From assembly GCA_963840835.1 (NCBI GenBank), contig CAWJAM010000011.1, forward strand, positions 13,371-77,370: a stretch of 64,000 nucleotides of DNA. The letters run 5' to 3'. The translations under genes were made by a program, and so were the position numbers. Position 1 is the stretch's first letter. Every line of letters begins with the position of its first letter. The stretch is from Rubrobacter_D sp963840835. GTDB taxonomy: Bacteria > Actinomycetota > Rubrobacteria > Rubrobacterales > Rubrobacteraceae. The notes below the pieces were generated by a model, which saw nothing but the letters and a program-made list of their open reading frames with translations, searched no databases and had not been told where the DNA came from. Below, piece by piece: positions 1 to 8,091 of the stretch.

Positions 1-48
1 AGCCGGAGGCCTTGCGAGCCCCCAGCCTAACGCCTAGGAGAACGTCTA

Positions 49-438
49 CTAGCGGCGGACCTCAACGCGGAAGCAGCTGGTGCCCACTTCCTTCCTTGAG
101 TCAACGATGCAGAGGTCCCGACCCTTGCCCCCGTTTGCCGTGTCCAGGGTGTCCCCGTCCGCCACGTTGATCCTGTCGGAGCCCCCGCCGCGCCTCACCA
201 CGTCAGTGTCGTTGGTGTACTTGTTGGCCAAAACCCGGTCGTTTCCGCCCCTCGCTACGATCACGTCGTCCTTACGGTTGCCGATCCGCTCTAAGATCTT
301 GTCGTCGCCACCCCCCCCGTAGCAGGGCACGCTGCTCCTGCACTGGATCAGCTGGCCCTGGGCCGCTAGCGCAGCGGCGGCTGCGAACAGGGGCACCAGC
401 ACCACCACCAGGCTCAACACCATCATCAGCTTGCGCAT
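49..438 (-). CDS. Secreted RTX-like calcium-binding repeat protein
   Basis: The predicted 129-residue protein has a signal peptide (residues 1-25, Arg-Lys then a Leu/Val/Ala core) followed by degenerate hemolysin-type GGxGxDxI nonapeptides (GGGGDD, ARGGNDRV, RRGGGSDRI, GGKGRDLC). Four cysteines flank the repeat block and could form disulfides. Such repeats form Ca2+-binding parallel beta-rolls in exported proteins. The start at 438 is preferred over the in-frame one at 483 because GAGAGGAG lies six bases upstream and the signal peptide begins there. It is much shorter than true RTX toxins and has no visible enzymatic domain, so only a surface or secreted Ca2+-binding role is inferred. Confidence 0.75.
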   Translation of the reverse strand: MRKLMMVLSLVVVLVPLFAAAAALAAQGQLIQCRSSVPCYGGGGDDKILERIGNRKDDVIVARGGNDRVLANKYTNDTDVVRRGGGSDRINVADGDTLDTANGGKGRDLCIVDSRKEVGTSCFRVEVRR

Positions 439-587
439 GCGCCGCTCCTCTCTCGTGTCCTTGGAGCACAGTCGAGGGCACAACCTCTGCCCCGGTTGTT
501 CTTACCGACGTGGTAGAACGCTAACGCGGATACGGACCAAGCGCAACCCCTAGAGAGTGCCCTTATGTGAGGGGGCTCGTCTCGACT

Positions 588-632
588 CTATTCACCGGAG
601 TGCGTGGAAGGGACGTTCTCGGAAGTCAGCGC
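588..632 (+). repeat. Family A repeat, copy 1
   Basis: This copy reads CTATTCACCGGAGTGCGTGG, then AAGG, then TTCTCGGAAG. It lies 17 bp beyond the stop codon of the VOC gene but is oriented opposite to that gene. Confidence 0.7.
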
Positions 633-648
633 CTCCGCGTCGAGGTGC

Positions 649-1083
649 CTAGTTGGGCAACTCGATGCTGCCGTCGGCAGCCATCGGGAAGGATGGGTTC
701 CACGCTACCTCCCACAGGAAGCCCTCGGGATCAGCGAAGAAACCGTGGCGCCCGAAGAAGATCTCCTGAGCCTCCTTTACGATCGTGGCTCCCGCCTCGG
801 CAGCATCTGCGAGTACTGTATCCACCTGTCCCTCCTCAGCCACGTTGTGCGCAAGCGAGACTCGCGCGAAGCCGCTGTGCTCCACATCATCTAACCCGAC
901 GCTTGCATCGGCGGCGAACGACGGCCTCGGGAAGAGGGCGATCACCACCCCACCCGTCTTGAAGAACGCCACCTCGTCGCCGCCCACGTCGGACTTGGGC
1001 CATCCCAATCCGTCGCGGTAGAAGGCGACGGCTCGCACGAGGTCGCTCACTCCGAGCGTGATGAGGCTCACCCTAGGTTCCAT
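649..1083 (-). CDS. VOC / glyoxalase-bleomycin resistance family protein
   Basis: The 144-residue protein has the beta-alpha-beta-beta-beta layout of vicinal oxygen chelate proteins. It starts PRVSLITLGVSDL with FYRDGLGWP, and ends with an F-x-DPEG-x-LWEVAWNP segment typical of the C-terminal module. Members bind a divalent metal and act as isomerases, dioxygenases or drug-binding proteins; the substrate cannot be read from sequence. The start at 1083 has GAAGGAG seven bases upstream; the longer frame to 1155 adds residues unlike the family. It appears monocistronic. Confidence 0.88.
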   Translation of the reverse strand: MEPRVSLITLGVSDLVRAVAFYRDGLGWPKSDVGGDEVAFFKTGGVVIALFPRPSFAADASVGLDDVEHSGFARVSLAHNVAEEGQVDTVLADAAEAGATIVKEAQEIFFGRHGFFADPEGFLWEVAWNPSFPMAADGSIELPN

Positions 1084-1197
1084 TATCCGGTCTCCTTCTC
1101 TTGCCACCGTGGACGCACGAATTGTCCCGGAGGAAGCTTTCATTTCACAGGGCATACTTCGAAGACTGCAGATGGTTCTCCGAGGACCGAATCGGCC

Positions 1198-1353
1198 ATG
1201 GTGAATTGGACCGTAGCAATTGAGCCCTTCGAGGTCGTAGCGGGGCTTGTGGTGTCAGATCCTTGCGCAACTTCACATTGGGACACGCAACTCGAAACCC
1301 TGACCGGCACGAGGGTGAAGGCGAGGGTGCCCCTAGACGGTCGGAAGGTCTAG
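1198..1353 (+). CDS. Possible 51-residue ORF in an otherwise empty stretch
   Basis: Between the VOC gene and the small ORF at 1821 there is no convincing gene. An ATG at 1198 opens a short frame (MVNWTVAIEPFEVVAG...) with plausible composition but no good ribosome binding site and no recognised family. It may be a gene remnant. The only other feature seen in 1084-1820 is a degenerate family A repeat near 1598-1664. Confidence 0.2.
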   Translation: MVNWTVAIEPFEVVAGLVVSDPCATSHWDTQLETLTGTRVKARVPLDGRKV

Positions 1354-1597
1354 CGGACAGGGGTACGCCACCCGGTGCACGTACTTTCCAAATGTAACGG
1401 ATTTGCGAGCGCAGCTGCGAGGTACGGCTCTCCGCTCCAGGGATTCAGGAGACGGACGCAGGATCGGCGTGAGCGCCATGCTGGCGGGCTTGTTGCCGCC
1501 GTGCTTCCGTCGTACGGTGCAGAACCTTTTGGCCCTGCTGGCCGTACCCGGTCGACCAAGAGGGCTAAACGATGCACGTGCATCGTTGCGACCAATC

Positions 1598-1664
1598 CCT
1601 GTTCGCCGGAGCACGTGGAAAACCAGTGCTGCGAGGTTCGCATACACGGGGTTCTAGGAAATTC
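1598..1664 (+). repeat. Degenerate family A repeat
   Basis: GTTCGCCGGAGCACGTGGAA followed by GCGAGGTTCGC and GTTCTAGGAAATTCGCC resembles the two halves of the family A consensus with several substitutions. Confidence 0.4.
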
Positions 1665-1820
1665 GCCCCAGAAGAAGTGTCCACCTGGCATATGTATCAC
1701 CCCTTACGAGGCTGCTAGAGTGTCCCCGTTGCATGCAGAGAGAGCGGTGGGGCACTTGCCTCCCGCCCCATCCCCCAGGAGAAGGATGAGCCGCCGTAGG
1801 ATATGTTAGAAGGAGCGGAG

Positions 1821-2039
1821 ATGAGCCAGGAGAAGGTGACCAAGCAGTTTGGCGACCGGAGGAAGAACCCAGCTTACAGGAACGGCTGGGGGGATGGCCG
1901 TTTCGGGCCGAGGCGGTTGTTCCTTGAGAACTCGAACCTCGCGGAATGGTCGGGTCACCAGGAGAGACTGGCATACTATCGGGGGCATCGCGAAGGGCGG
2001 CGGGTCCGCGAGATGCAGGAGCACGGGGACTCTGCCTGA
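1821..2039 (+). CDS. Small hypothetical protein
   Basis: This 72-residue polar protein (MSQEKVTKQFGDRR...) is rich in Arg, Gly and Trp and has no signal peptide or membrane segment. The ATG at 1821 is chosen over 1803 because AGAAGGAGCGGAG lies directly upstream. I recognise no domain. Its C-terminal half (HQERLAYYRGHREGRRVREM) is probably helical. It is flanked by family A repeats like the other accessory genes here. Confidence 0.5.
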   Translation: MSQEKVTKQFGDRRKNPAYRNGWGDGRFGPRRLFLENSNLAEWSGHQERLAYYRGHREGRRVREMQEHGDSA

Positions 2040-2066
2040 TACAGGGATGCGGTTCTCCTTTCGGCG

Positions 2067-2108
2067 CTATTCATCTGAGGGCGTGGAAGGGGTCAGCCTG
2101 TTGAAAAA
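2067..2108 (+). repeat. Family A repeat, copy 2, joined to an IS-end-like sequence
   Basis: GCTATTCATCTGAGGGCGTG GAAGG is followed by CAGCCTGTTGAAAAA, the reverse complement of TTTTTCAACAGGCTG at 6084-6098. The rest of 2040-2537 shows no gene. Confidence 0.55.
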
Positions 2109-2537
2109 GTCGGCGCTGAATTGAAAGTGACTACGCATCGGCCTCCAGAAGCTCCAAAAAGCCCCAAATACGGTGTGTTTGGGACTCGAGTCGCCCTTGC
2201 ACATCGTTCATGCCGCCCCCATGTCCATCCCGAACGCCCTCTGCATCGAACTCCTCCTCCTGACTAGCAACACTTCATGGGTAGCCGGTGGTCGTCCGCA
2301 CGTCCGGACGGCAACTCGCTCGACCCGCGCCAGGATTCTAGCAATCTACTCATCAGCCTGGGCCGGCGCCTCCAATGCAGCCTTGAACCAGGACGGCAGA
2401 TAAACCGCGCTTTTGCGGCCCCTCGGAGGATTTGTCTGGACGGTTATGGTCTAGACGCTCGACCTCGGCACTGCTAATAATGACCGGCGGGAAGAGGTCC
2501 TTCGGCCTCATCCACGTCTGCCCGAGGAGGCAAGTGC

Positions 2538-2954
2538 ATGACTGACAACAAGAACTACCAAGATCTCCACTCGAAGGTCGTGGAACTGGCCCGCGGGAAA
2601 AACTTCGCAGCACTCTCGACGCTGCTGCCAGGTGGACACCCCCAAACGCAGGTGATGTGGGTCGATGCCGACGACGAATATCTTCTGATCAACACCGAGG
2701 TGCACCGCCAGAAGTTCAAGAACGTCGAGCGTGACCCGCGGGTGACGATCACGATTTGGGAAAGGGAAGACCCCTATCGCTTCGTCGAGGTACGCGGAGA
2801 AGTCGTAGGGAAGGTGAAGGGTCCGACAGCGAGAGACCACATAGACAAACTCTCCCATAAGTACCACGGCAGGCCTTACGGGACCAAGGTCCGGAGCGAA
2901 CGGATAATACTGAGGATCGCTCCCTTGCGGCAAGTGGTCCGCATGCCCTCCTGA
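2538..2954 (+). CDS. PPOX-class F420-dependent oxidoreductase
   Basis: The 138-residue protein matches the split-barrel flavin/deazaflavin reductase fold. It opens with the segment FAALSTLLPGGHPQTQVMWV, followed by LLINTEVHRQKFKNVERDPRVTI and a RFVEVRGEV strand, which is the typical order in F420-dependent PPOX proteins of Actinobacteria. Such enzymes use F420H2 (or FMN) to reduce small organic molecules in the cytoplasm. GGAGG lies eight bases before the ATG and the length is normal. No partner gene is adjacent. Confidence 0.9.
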   Translation: MTDNKNYQDLHSKVVELARGKNFAALSTLLPGGHPQTQVMWVDADDEYLLINTEVHRQKFKNVERDPRVTITIWEREDPYRFVEVRGEVVGKVKGPTARDHIDKLSHKYHGRPYGTKVRSERIILRIAPLRQVVRMPS

Positions 2955-3137
2955 CCGATGGTTTACGCGGGTAGATGCTTCCTGGGGGCGACGGCCGCCG
3001 AGGTTCGCGAGTCCGACAGCCCATGCCTCGCTGGCTCCCACCTACGCCTCCCTCACGCAGCTGAGAGTCCCGACGGTAGGGAGCGCGCCCCGATGTTCCG
3101 AGAACCAGTTTTAGGCAGCACCTCACCGATCGTGCTA

Positions 3138-3361
3138 GCCTCGCCAAGATGGGCAACGAAGAGAATCCATTGGTCGCGCCCGGAACATACTCGATACCGA
3201 AAGAGCTGGCTCGCCACGCCCCCAGAAAGCGCTTCGCCCCGACGAGCTGCGCGGGGCTTGCCACCAGGCGGGAGAGGAGCTCGGGTGGGAAGATGCGAGT
3301 AAGGGCAGGTTCCGCACGGCGGCAGAGATAACAGCAGTGCCGGAAGAAGGCCTTGAGTAGA
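3138..3361 (+). pseudogene. Possible decayed small gene
   Basis: A frame ending at 3361 encodes a natural-looking segment (RPDELRGACHQAGEELGWED) but has no ATG or GTG. A good ATG at 3149 (MGNEENPLVAPGTYS) lies in another frame. The two could be halves of one frameshifted gene, or neither may be real. No family is recognised; nothing else is seen in 2955-3361. Confidence 0.25.
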
Positions 3362-3404
3362 ATCTATTCACCGGAGTGCGTGGAAGGTAGATTCCCCGAA
3401 GTTC
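3362..3404 (+). repeat. Family A repeat, copy 3
   Basis: This is a nearly consensus copy: TCTATTCACCGGAGTGCGTG, then GAAGGTAGATTC and CGAAGTTCG. Confidence 0.75.
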
Positions 3405-3471
3405 GTGTATATGTATCCTCAGAAGTACGCCCGTAAGTGATGCGCGAAAACCGACTCGCTAGAAGGGGAAC

Positions 3472-3858
3472 GTGGACAGGATCCGCCTCATCGAACTGAT
3501 CGAAGGCCAGGTGGCGCGTTTGTCCGCGGAGAGCAGGGGGCTGTGGGAAGAGCTGGAGTTCCTTAGGGAATCCATCCCCGATCCGGAAGAGCCGAGTAGG
3601 ATGGCCCGCGAGTACTACATCATGGAGCGGATCTTCGAGCTGCCCGTGCCCGAACAGTTCATCACCAGCCGGCTGGCGGAGTTGGTGGCCGCACTTCGCA
3701 AGGCAGAGCAGGCGGAGCGCCGCGGGGAGTCGGGAGAAGACTACCGGATGCGAGGCGTGATCAACGCCGCCATGATCAAAGACCGCGAAGAGGGGGGGCC
3801 GATAGACGCCAACATGACGATCGATAGGGCGATCGCCCGACTGGAAGGGCACCAATAG
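3472..3858 (+). CDS. Hypothetical helical protein
   Basis: The 128-residue protein starts at GTG with AGAAGGGGAA just upstream. It is acidic, almost entirely predicted helix, and has no signal peptide. Repeated Leu/Glu/Arg patterning (LIELIEGQVARL, LVAALRKAEQAERR) suggests a short coiled coil or helical bundle. I recognise no family. The stop codon is followed within a few bases by a co-oriented family A repeat. Confidence 0.6.
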   Translation: MDRIRLIELIEGQVARLSAESRGLWEELEFLRESIPDPEEPSRMAREYYIMERIFELPVPEQFITSRLAELVAALRKAEQAERRGESGEDYRMRGVINAAMIKDREEGGPIDANMTIDRAIARLEGHQ

Positions 3859-3926
3859 CCTTTATGCATCCGAGTGCGTAGAAGGCAAATTCTGCGAACT
3901 TCGCTTTGACGGAGTTCTCGGAAGTT
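3859..3926 (+). repeat. Family A repeat, copy 4 (both halves)
   Basis: TTTATGCATCCGAGTGCGTA is followed by TTCTGCGAACTTCGC, then GGAGTTCTCGGAAGTTCGCC. GCGAACTTC and GGAAGTTCGC can form a 9-bp stem, so the distal half is hairpin-forming. It starts directly after the stop at 3858. Confidence 0.75.
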
Positions 3927-4078
3927 CGCCTTCGCGGCCCGGAAAGGGTTGCTTGCATACTAGTCGATCTAGTAGCACTTAATACAAAAACGTGCCTCAT
4001 TTGGGTGAGGCGCTGGGCTCCAGCTATTCCTACAATGGTGTCTTCATTAGCGAAACCCCAACGTAGGGGAGGAGAGGT

Positions 4079-4540
4079 ATGAGACGACTGTACCTACTGC
4101 TTGCGGCTGCGCTGATAGTGCTTAGCCTCGTGGCCCTCACCATGGGCTCCGCAGGCGCCGTTACGGAGAAGTACATGGCGATAGCCACGGCCCCCTCGGT
4201 CTTGGGCGGGAGTTCGTCCTACGGACACACCAAGGCGGAGGCGAAGAGAAACGCCATGACCAAATGCAAGCGCCACAACGCCAACAACCCCGACTTCCGC
4301 AACGACTGCACAGGTGCAGTGTGGGTCCACAACGGCTGGGCTTCCGTAGCCTACGAGAAGAGGAAGGAGCACCCCTACAAGAATCTCGCCTGGGGGTCGG
4401 GCTGGGGCCCTACCAAGGACGAGGCCAATCATCAAGGGCGGAAGGTCTGCCGTCGTTACGCCAAGGAGAAGTGCACCACGCAGTTCTACGACCATTCGCT
4501 AAAGCGGGGCTCGGGCGCGAGCAGGGGCGGCCCCTGGTAA
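4079..4540 (+). CDS. Secreted DUF4189-like protein
   Basis: The 153-residue protein has a signal peptide (residues 1-28, ending SAGAV). Two similar units follow, each with an aromatic-Gly segment, an Ala-rich helix and a conserved cysteine: YGHTKAEAKRNAMTKC and WGPTKDEANHQGRKVC. This is the pattern of DUF4189, a family of exported cysteine-rich proteins of unknown function. Further cysteines (DCTG, KCTT) could pair with them. GGGGAGGAGAGGT precedes the ATG, and a terminator and a family A repeat follow the gene. Confidence 0.75.
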   Translation: MRRLYLLLAAALIVLSLVALTMGSAGAVTEKYMAIATAPSVLGGSSSYGHTKAEAKRNAMTKCKRHNANNPDFRNDCTGAVWVHNGWASVAYEKRKEHPYKNLAWGSGWGPTKDEANHQGRKVCRRYAKEKCTTQFYDHSLKRGSGASRGGPW

Positions 4541-4560
4541 CTTTAGCGGTGTTCATCTAG

Positions 4561-4586
4561 GGTCGGGGTTCTTAGCAGCCCCGGCC
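4561..4586 (+). terminator. Rho-independent terminator after the DUF4189 gene
   Basis: GGTCGGGG and CCCCGGCC form an 8-bp stem with a nine-base loop, followed by TTATT, which is also the start of the family A copy. Confidence 0.65.
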
Positions 4587-4650
4587 TTATTCACCCGAGT
4601 GCGTGGAGAGGCTATATGAAAAGCCCTCAAACACGAGTTCTGGGAAGTTC
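4587..4650 (+). repeat. Family A repeat, copy 5
   Basis: TTATTCACCCGAGTGCGTGG is followed, after a divergent middle, by GAGTTCTGGGAAGTTCAC. It abuts the terminator of the preceding gene. Confidence 0.65.
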
Positions 4651-4740
4651 ACATATATGGAAGGGCTGCAGGCCCCTTCAACGAGTACGGGGTCCGGCTG
4701 CCTTAAGGCACAGGCTCCTGCCAGAGTCACTTCCCTGCGA

Positions 4741-5325
4741 TTATGGTCCGGCCAGATCCTCGCGGGCCTCCTCTTGAGCCTCCTCCTTATCATGCGCCTC
4801 GTCGTCGTGCACCTGTTCCTGCTCGGGTTCCTCCTCGGCACCTAGCTCGGCGTAGAGCACGGTGAGTATGACCCCCACGAGACCCACCGGCCCAACCCAG
4901 CGCGGCAGGCGGATCCCCAACACTCGATCGAGGGAGTACCTGTCTGGCTCGCGGATCATTAGCGCCGTCGATATGGCGATGTTTAGCACGGGCAACTCTG
5001 CGCCCCCCTCTGTCACCCAGATGGGCTTACCCCAGTGGGCCTTCCTCGTGGCCATCGACATCGCCCCTATGACCCCGAGCGGACCTAGGGGGTTGAAGAG
5101 CCCCAGTGCCGTGAGAACACCGCCACCGAACTCCGAGAGCCCCGCCAGATAGGCCCAGGGACGTCCCGGCCTCATACCGAGCATCTCCATGAAGCCGCTC
5201 GTGCCCTCCACTCCGGGGCCTCCAAAAGATCCGAATAGCTTCTGTGCTCCGTGTCCGGCCATAAGAGAGCCTTGCGCCACGCGCACGATCATAGGCGCCG
5301 ATTCGTTAACCTTCGATGTTTTCAT
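4741..5325 (-). CDS. DoxX family membrane protein
   Basis: The 194-residue protein has the DoxX signature near its start (VRVAQGSLMAGHGAQKLFG) and four hydrophobic segments, including WAYLAGLSEFGGGVLTALGL and GPLGVIGAMSMATRKAHWGK. It ends with a highly acidic tail (EEEPEQEQVHDDEAHDKEE). DoxX proteins are integral membrane proteins linked to quinone or redox functions, with poorly defined activity. The start at 5325 has GGAAGGAGTGAGG upstream; the frame to 5523 lacks family resemblance. The acidic extension is unusual. Confidence 0.88.
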   Translation of the reverse strand: MKTSKVNESAPMIVRVAQGSLMAGHGAQKLFGSFGGPGVEGTSGFMEMLGMRPGRPWAYLAGLSEFGGGVLTALGLFNPLGPLGVIGAMSMATRKAHWGKPIWVTEGGAELPVLNIAISTALMIREPDRYSLDRVLGIRLPRWVGPVGLVGVILTVLYAELGAEEEPEQEQVHDDEAHDKEEAQEEAREDLAGP

Positions 5326-5445
5326 CCTCACTCCTTCCGTGGCCTTCTCGGGACTCGCCTCTCTCCTCCTTGGGGGATGAGGGCACCCCTGTCTACGATG
5401 TATACCCGAAACCATCTGGGTTGTACTCCCCTCCTTCCACTTGCT

Positions 5446-5493
5446 CTTATGCACCGGAGTGCGTGGAAGGTGGATTCTCAGAACTTCGCTTGC
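5446..5493 (+). repeat. Family A repeat, copy 6
   Basis: CTTATGCACCGGAGTGCGTG, then GAAGGTGGATTCTC and GAACTTCGC. It lies upstream of the DoxX gene rather than behind a gene. Confidence 0.7.
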
Positions 5494-5549
5494 GGGCTGC
5501 TCGATAAGGTCGCTTGGAGGCAAGGTAACTTAATAACGTCTAATACAAA

Positions 5550-5579
5550 TCTCAGCCGATTCTCAGCCCGCTCTCATAT
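5550..5579 (+). promoter_or_regulatory. Three direct half-sites with 11-bp period
   Basis: TCTCAGCC at 5550 and 5561 and TCTCATAT at 5572 repeat every 11 bp, one helical turn, and are followed by an AT-rich stretch before the small gene at 5726. OmpR/PhoP-type response regulators bind such tandem sites. The cognate regulator is unknown. Confidence 0.35.
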
Positions 5580-5725
5580 ATTACTGTTAGTTATCTTAGT
5601 TATAAGAGATCTACCGGTTACGAGGGGGCATGTAAACGCCGGTACAGCGTGAACCAAGATGAGCAGACCTGGGAGCGGCTGCCACACCACTTTACTCTCC
5701 GATCCCACCTACAGAGGAGATGTAT

Positions 5726-5953
5726 ATGAGGTTAGTGGAACAAGACCAGCTTAAGGAGATGCCGGAGCAAGCGGAGAGCTGGATAGCGGAAGATGGCATC
5801 GTCTCACATGAGACGCCGATCAAGAAGGTTGGCGAGAAGGTGCCCAATTCGGAGATCTCACGGCCGGAGTTTAGAAGGCGGCTATGGGCCCAATGCTGGA
5901 TTCTGGTTGTGATTACCGGTATCGTCGCGTGGCTCATCGCCATAGGGGGGTAG
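5726..5953 (+). CDS. Small C-terminally anchored membrane protein
   Basis: The 75-residue protein has a polar, acidic N-terminal part and a single C-terminal membrane helix (CWILVVITGIVAWLIAIGG). ATG 5726 is chosen because GAGGAG sits six bases before it; the ATG at 5720 directly abuts that site. The layout is that of a tail-anchored small protein. Function is unknown. It is followed by a terminator hairpin and preceded by 11-bp direct repeats. Confidence 0.6.
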   Translation: MRLVEQDQLKEMPEQAESWIAEDGIVSHETPIKKVGEKVPNSEISRPEFRRRLWAQCWILVVITGIVAWLIAIGG

Positions 5954-5984
5954 GATTACGAAAAGGCACTTTCCTTGATGTGGC

Positions 5985-6006
5985 GGGGACCTCCTCTGGG
6001 GTCCCC
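5985..6006 (+). terminator. Hairpin terminator after the small membrane protein
   Basis: GGGGACC and GGTCCCC form a stem with a short loop, followed by a pyrimidine-rich tract ending CCCCTTATA. Confidence 0.5.
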
Positions 6007-6083
6007 GGCTATCCTCTCCCCCTTATACGTCTAAGCCAGCCTATTTGGCGCCTGATTTGGGACAATGGCGGGCATAGAGGGAG

Positions 6084-6290
6084 TTTTTCAACAGGCTGGT
6101 GGATTCTGCGAACTTCGCCTTGAAACTGTCCGAAAAGTCCCACAGATGCCCGGAACGTGGCCTCACAAAGCACGCAGGGGCGCCTTTCGGTCCGTTCTGG
6201 CCCTAGAATATAGGGCGAATCCACGCTCGGAGCGTTGCTCAAACCCCTTTTCGGACAGTTTCTTGACGGCGTTCTCCGAAGTTCGGCGCG
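6084..6290 (+). mobile_element. MITE-like element with internal inverted repeat
   Basis: The block starts with TTTTTCAACAGGCTG, also found inverted at 2093-2107. A family A half (TTCTGCGAACTTCGC) follows, then CTTGAAACTGTCCGAAAAG (6119-6137). Its near-perfect inverted partner lies at 6247-6265, followed by the other family A half (GTTCTCCGAAGTTCG). The 109 bp between the arms encode nothing obvious. This looks like a small non-autonomous insertion with family A sequence at its borders. Nothing else is seen in 5954-6406. Confidence 0.45.
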
Positions 6291-6340
6291 CAAAAGAAGG
6301 ACCGAGGCAATGATGCTCCCGGCTCTCCCTCTTCCTCTTG

Positions 6341-6386
6341 CCCTTATTCACTAACGTCGTGGATAAGGGCATTCTTAAAAGTAATT
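6341..6386 (+). repeat. Family A repeat, divergent copy
   Basis: CTTATTCACTAACGTCGTGG followed by ATTCTTAAAAGTAA retains the outline of the consensus. It lies 21 bp beyond the stop of the minus-strand gene at 6407. Confidence 0.45.
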
Positions 6387-6406
6387 TGTGCGCTTAGATC
6401 TCTGGT

Positions 6407-6877
6407 TCAGTCTCCGACCCGCATTTTCTTCCCCTGCACTTCCAAGCCCCCGCCCACAAACTCGGGGGATTTGGTCAGGACGAACGCCACCTGATTGCCA
6501 TCGGGGGAAAGGAACTGATCAGATTGTGTACCATCCGTATAGCGTACGGTGCCAGTGCAACCCGCCTTGACGGTATAAGTGCCGGAGATCGGTTGGTTAC
6601 GAATAATCTCCCCGCCAAAGTTACCTGAATAGACGCCCTTCACGTGGCCGTTGCCGTCATAGACCTCATAGCCTGCCTGGGCGAACGGGACCTTTTTGTC
6701 CCCCTTGATCTCATATCCATCAAAGGAGAACAGATACCTTCCGTCCAGCGTGGCCTCGGAACACTTCGCCCCGGTGGCGTTGTTGTCCTTGCCATCCGCG
6801 AGCGCTGTCATCGCCATGACCAGCACCATCGCCGCCACGACCAACGCCACCACAACCAAGCTTAAGATGCGCTTCAT
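6407..6877 (-). CDS. Secreted hypothetical protein
   Basis: The 156-residue protein has a strong signal peptide (about residues 1-28, ending TALADG) and a beta-rich mature part beginning CSEATLDGRYLFSFDGYE. That opening recalls a widespread family of exported proteins of unknown function with a C-x-x-A-T-L-x-G-x-Y start. The second cysteine (KAGCTGTV) may pair with the first. A perfect AAGGAGGT sits six bases before the ATG at 6877. Confidence 0.75.
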   Translation of the reverse strand: MKRILSLVVVALVVAAMVLVMAMTALADGKDNNATGAKCSEATLDGRYLFSFDGYEIKGDKKVPFAQAGYEVYDGNGHVKGVYSGNFGGEIIRNQPISGTYTVKAGCTGTVRYTDGTQSDQFLSPDGNQVAFVLTKSPEFVGGGLEVQGKKMRVGD

Positions 6878-7039
6878 GCGCAACCTCCTTTTCCCGGAGC
6901 AGGGTGACAGGCCCACCCCTTTAGCGTATGGGGCCACCCTACCTCTCGGAGCGAGTGCAGCACAAGCTCCCAATGAATGATTTTTATTGCGTACTACAGT
7001 TGCAAGTAGGTTATAAGGGGTGCGCTAGATGCATGAGTA

Positions 7040-7094
7040 GCTTATTCACTCAACCTCATAGAGAAAAAGAAGGCAAATTCTCCGAAGTTCGCAC
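7040..7094 (+). repeat. Family A repeat, copy 9
   Basis: CTTATTCACTCAACCTCATA, then GAAGGCAAATTCTCCGAAG and TTCGCAC. It lies between divergent genes; nothing else is seen in 6878-7196. Confidence 0.6.
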
Positions 7095-7196
7095 AGGGTC
7101 ATCGGTGGTGCATCGCTGCTGACTACCCTACCATTCGGTCATAGAGCTGCAGTCTCACTATGACCGCAGGAGGAAGCGGGTCGAGAAGGAGGGTCC

Positions 7197-8072
7197 ATGG
7201 AAGCCACCGACGTCGTACAGGAATACTTCGATGCGTGGAACCGGCACGATCCGGAGGCGATCGTCGCCACCTTCGTCCAGGGCGGCACCTACACCGATCC
7301 CAACGCCCCCGAAGGGCTTAGCGGGCAAGCCATAGCCGAGTACGCGAGCGGCCTCTTCGCGGCCTTCCCCGATCTATCATTCGACTTGGTCAGCCACAGC
7401 TCCACTGACGACGGAGCGGTAGCCGCCAGGTGGGTGATGCGTGGGACCAATACCGGCCCTTTGAGGGGAAACCCTCCGACCGGAGGCACCGTCGCCCTGC
7501 CTGGAGCCGACTTCATCGCAGTGGAGGGAGACAAAATCCGCTCGGTACAGGGATACTTCGACCGGAGCACTTTCGTGGAGCAGCTAGGGTTGCAAGCCAT
7601 CGTGCAGCCCCGCTCCGTCGGGCCGTTTTCCTTCGGCTCCAGCGTCCGCGCCCAGTCGGGTAAGCGCACCAAGCCGGGTGCCTTCAGCCTCACCTGGATC
7701 GAGGTCCGTTCGGAGGAAGAAGCCCAGCAGGTTCGAAACTACAGCCGGGCCGCAGCGGCGGAGATGGTCGATATGCCCGGCTTTATCGCCTGGATAGGTG
7801 TCGTGATCGCAAAACGGCTGTTCACGATCACTGCTTGGGAAGACACCGAGAGCCCGCAGCAACTTAGGCACAGCGGCCCGCACGAGGAAGCCGTCGAGCG
7901 GTTCTTCAGCACGGACTTCGCTACCAGTGCGCTGACGAGCGTGTGGAAGCCAGAGCGCATCAACACGCTGTGGGTGCGGTGCGAAGCATGCGGGAGCATG
8001 GAGGACTACGAGCTCTCTGGTGGGACGAGCCGGTGCGGGGAACCGCTGCCTGAACCACCACCGTACTGGTGA
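7197..8072 (+). CDS. SnoaL-like / ABM-like two-domain protein with Cys tail
   Basis: Residues 1-130 form a SnoaL/NTF2-like cone (EYFDAWNRHDPEAIVATF, then YFDRSTFVEQLGL) as in polyketide cyclase-like ester cyclases. Residues 155-250 resemble an antibiotic-biosynthesis-monooxygenase-like ferredoxin barrel (WIEVRSEEEAQQVRNYS, RLFTITAWEDTE). The last 30 residues carry CEACGSMEDYELSGGTSRC, a possible incomplete zinc knuckle. GAGAAGGAGG precedes the ATG. The fusion suggests a single small-molecule enzyme, but no biosynthetic genes adjoin it, so the substrate is open. Confidence 0.8.
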   Translation: MEATDVVQEYFDAWNRHDPEAIVATFVQGGTYTDPNAPEGLSGQAIAEYASGLFAAFPDLSFDLVSHSSTDDGAVAARWVMRGTNTGPLRGNPPTGGTVALPGADFIAVEGDKIRSVQGYFDRSTFVEQLGLQAIVQPRSVGPFSFGSSVRAQSGKRTKPGAFSLTWIEVRSEEEAQQVRNYSRAAAAEMVDMPGFIAWIGVVIAKRLFTITAWEDTESPQQLRHSGPHEEAVERFFSTDFATSALTSVWKPERINTLWVRCEACGSMEDYELSGGTSRCGEPLPEPPPYW

Positions 8073-8091
8073 AAAGGGGTTGCGCCTAGAC

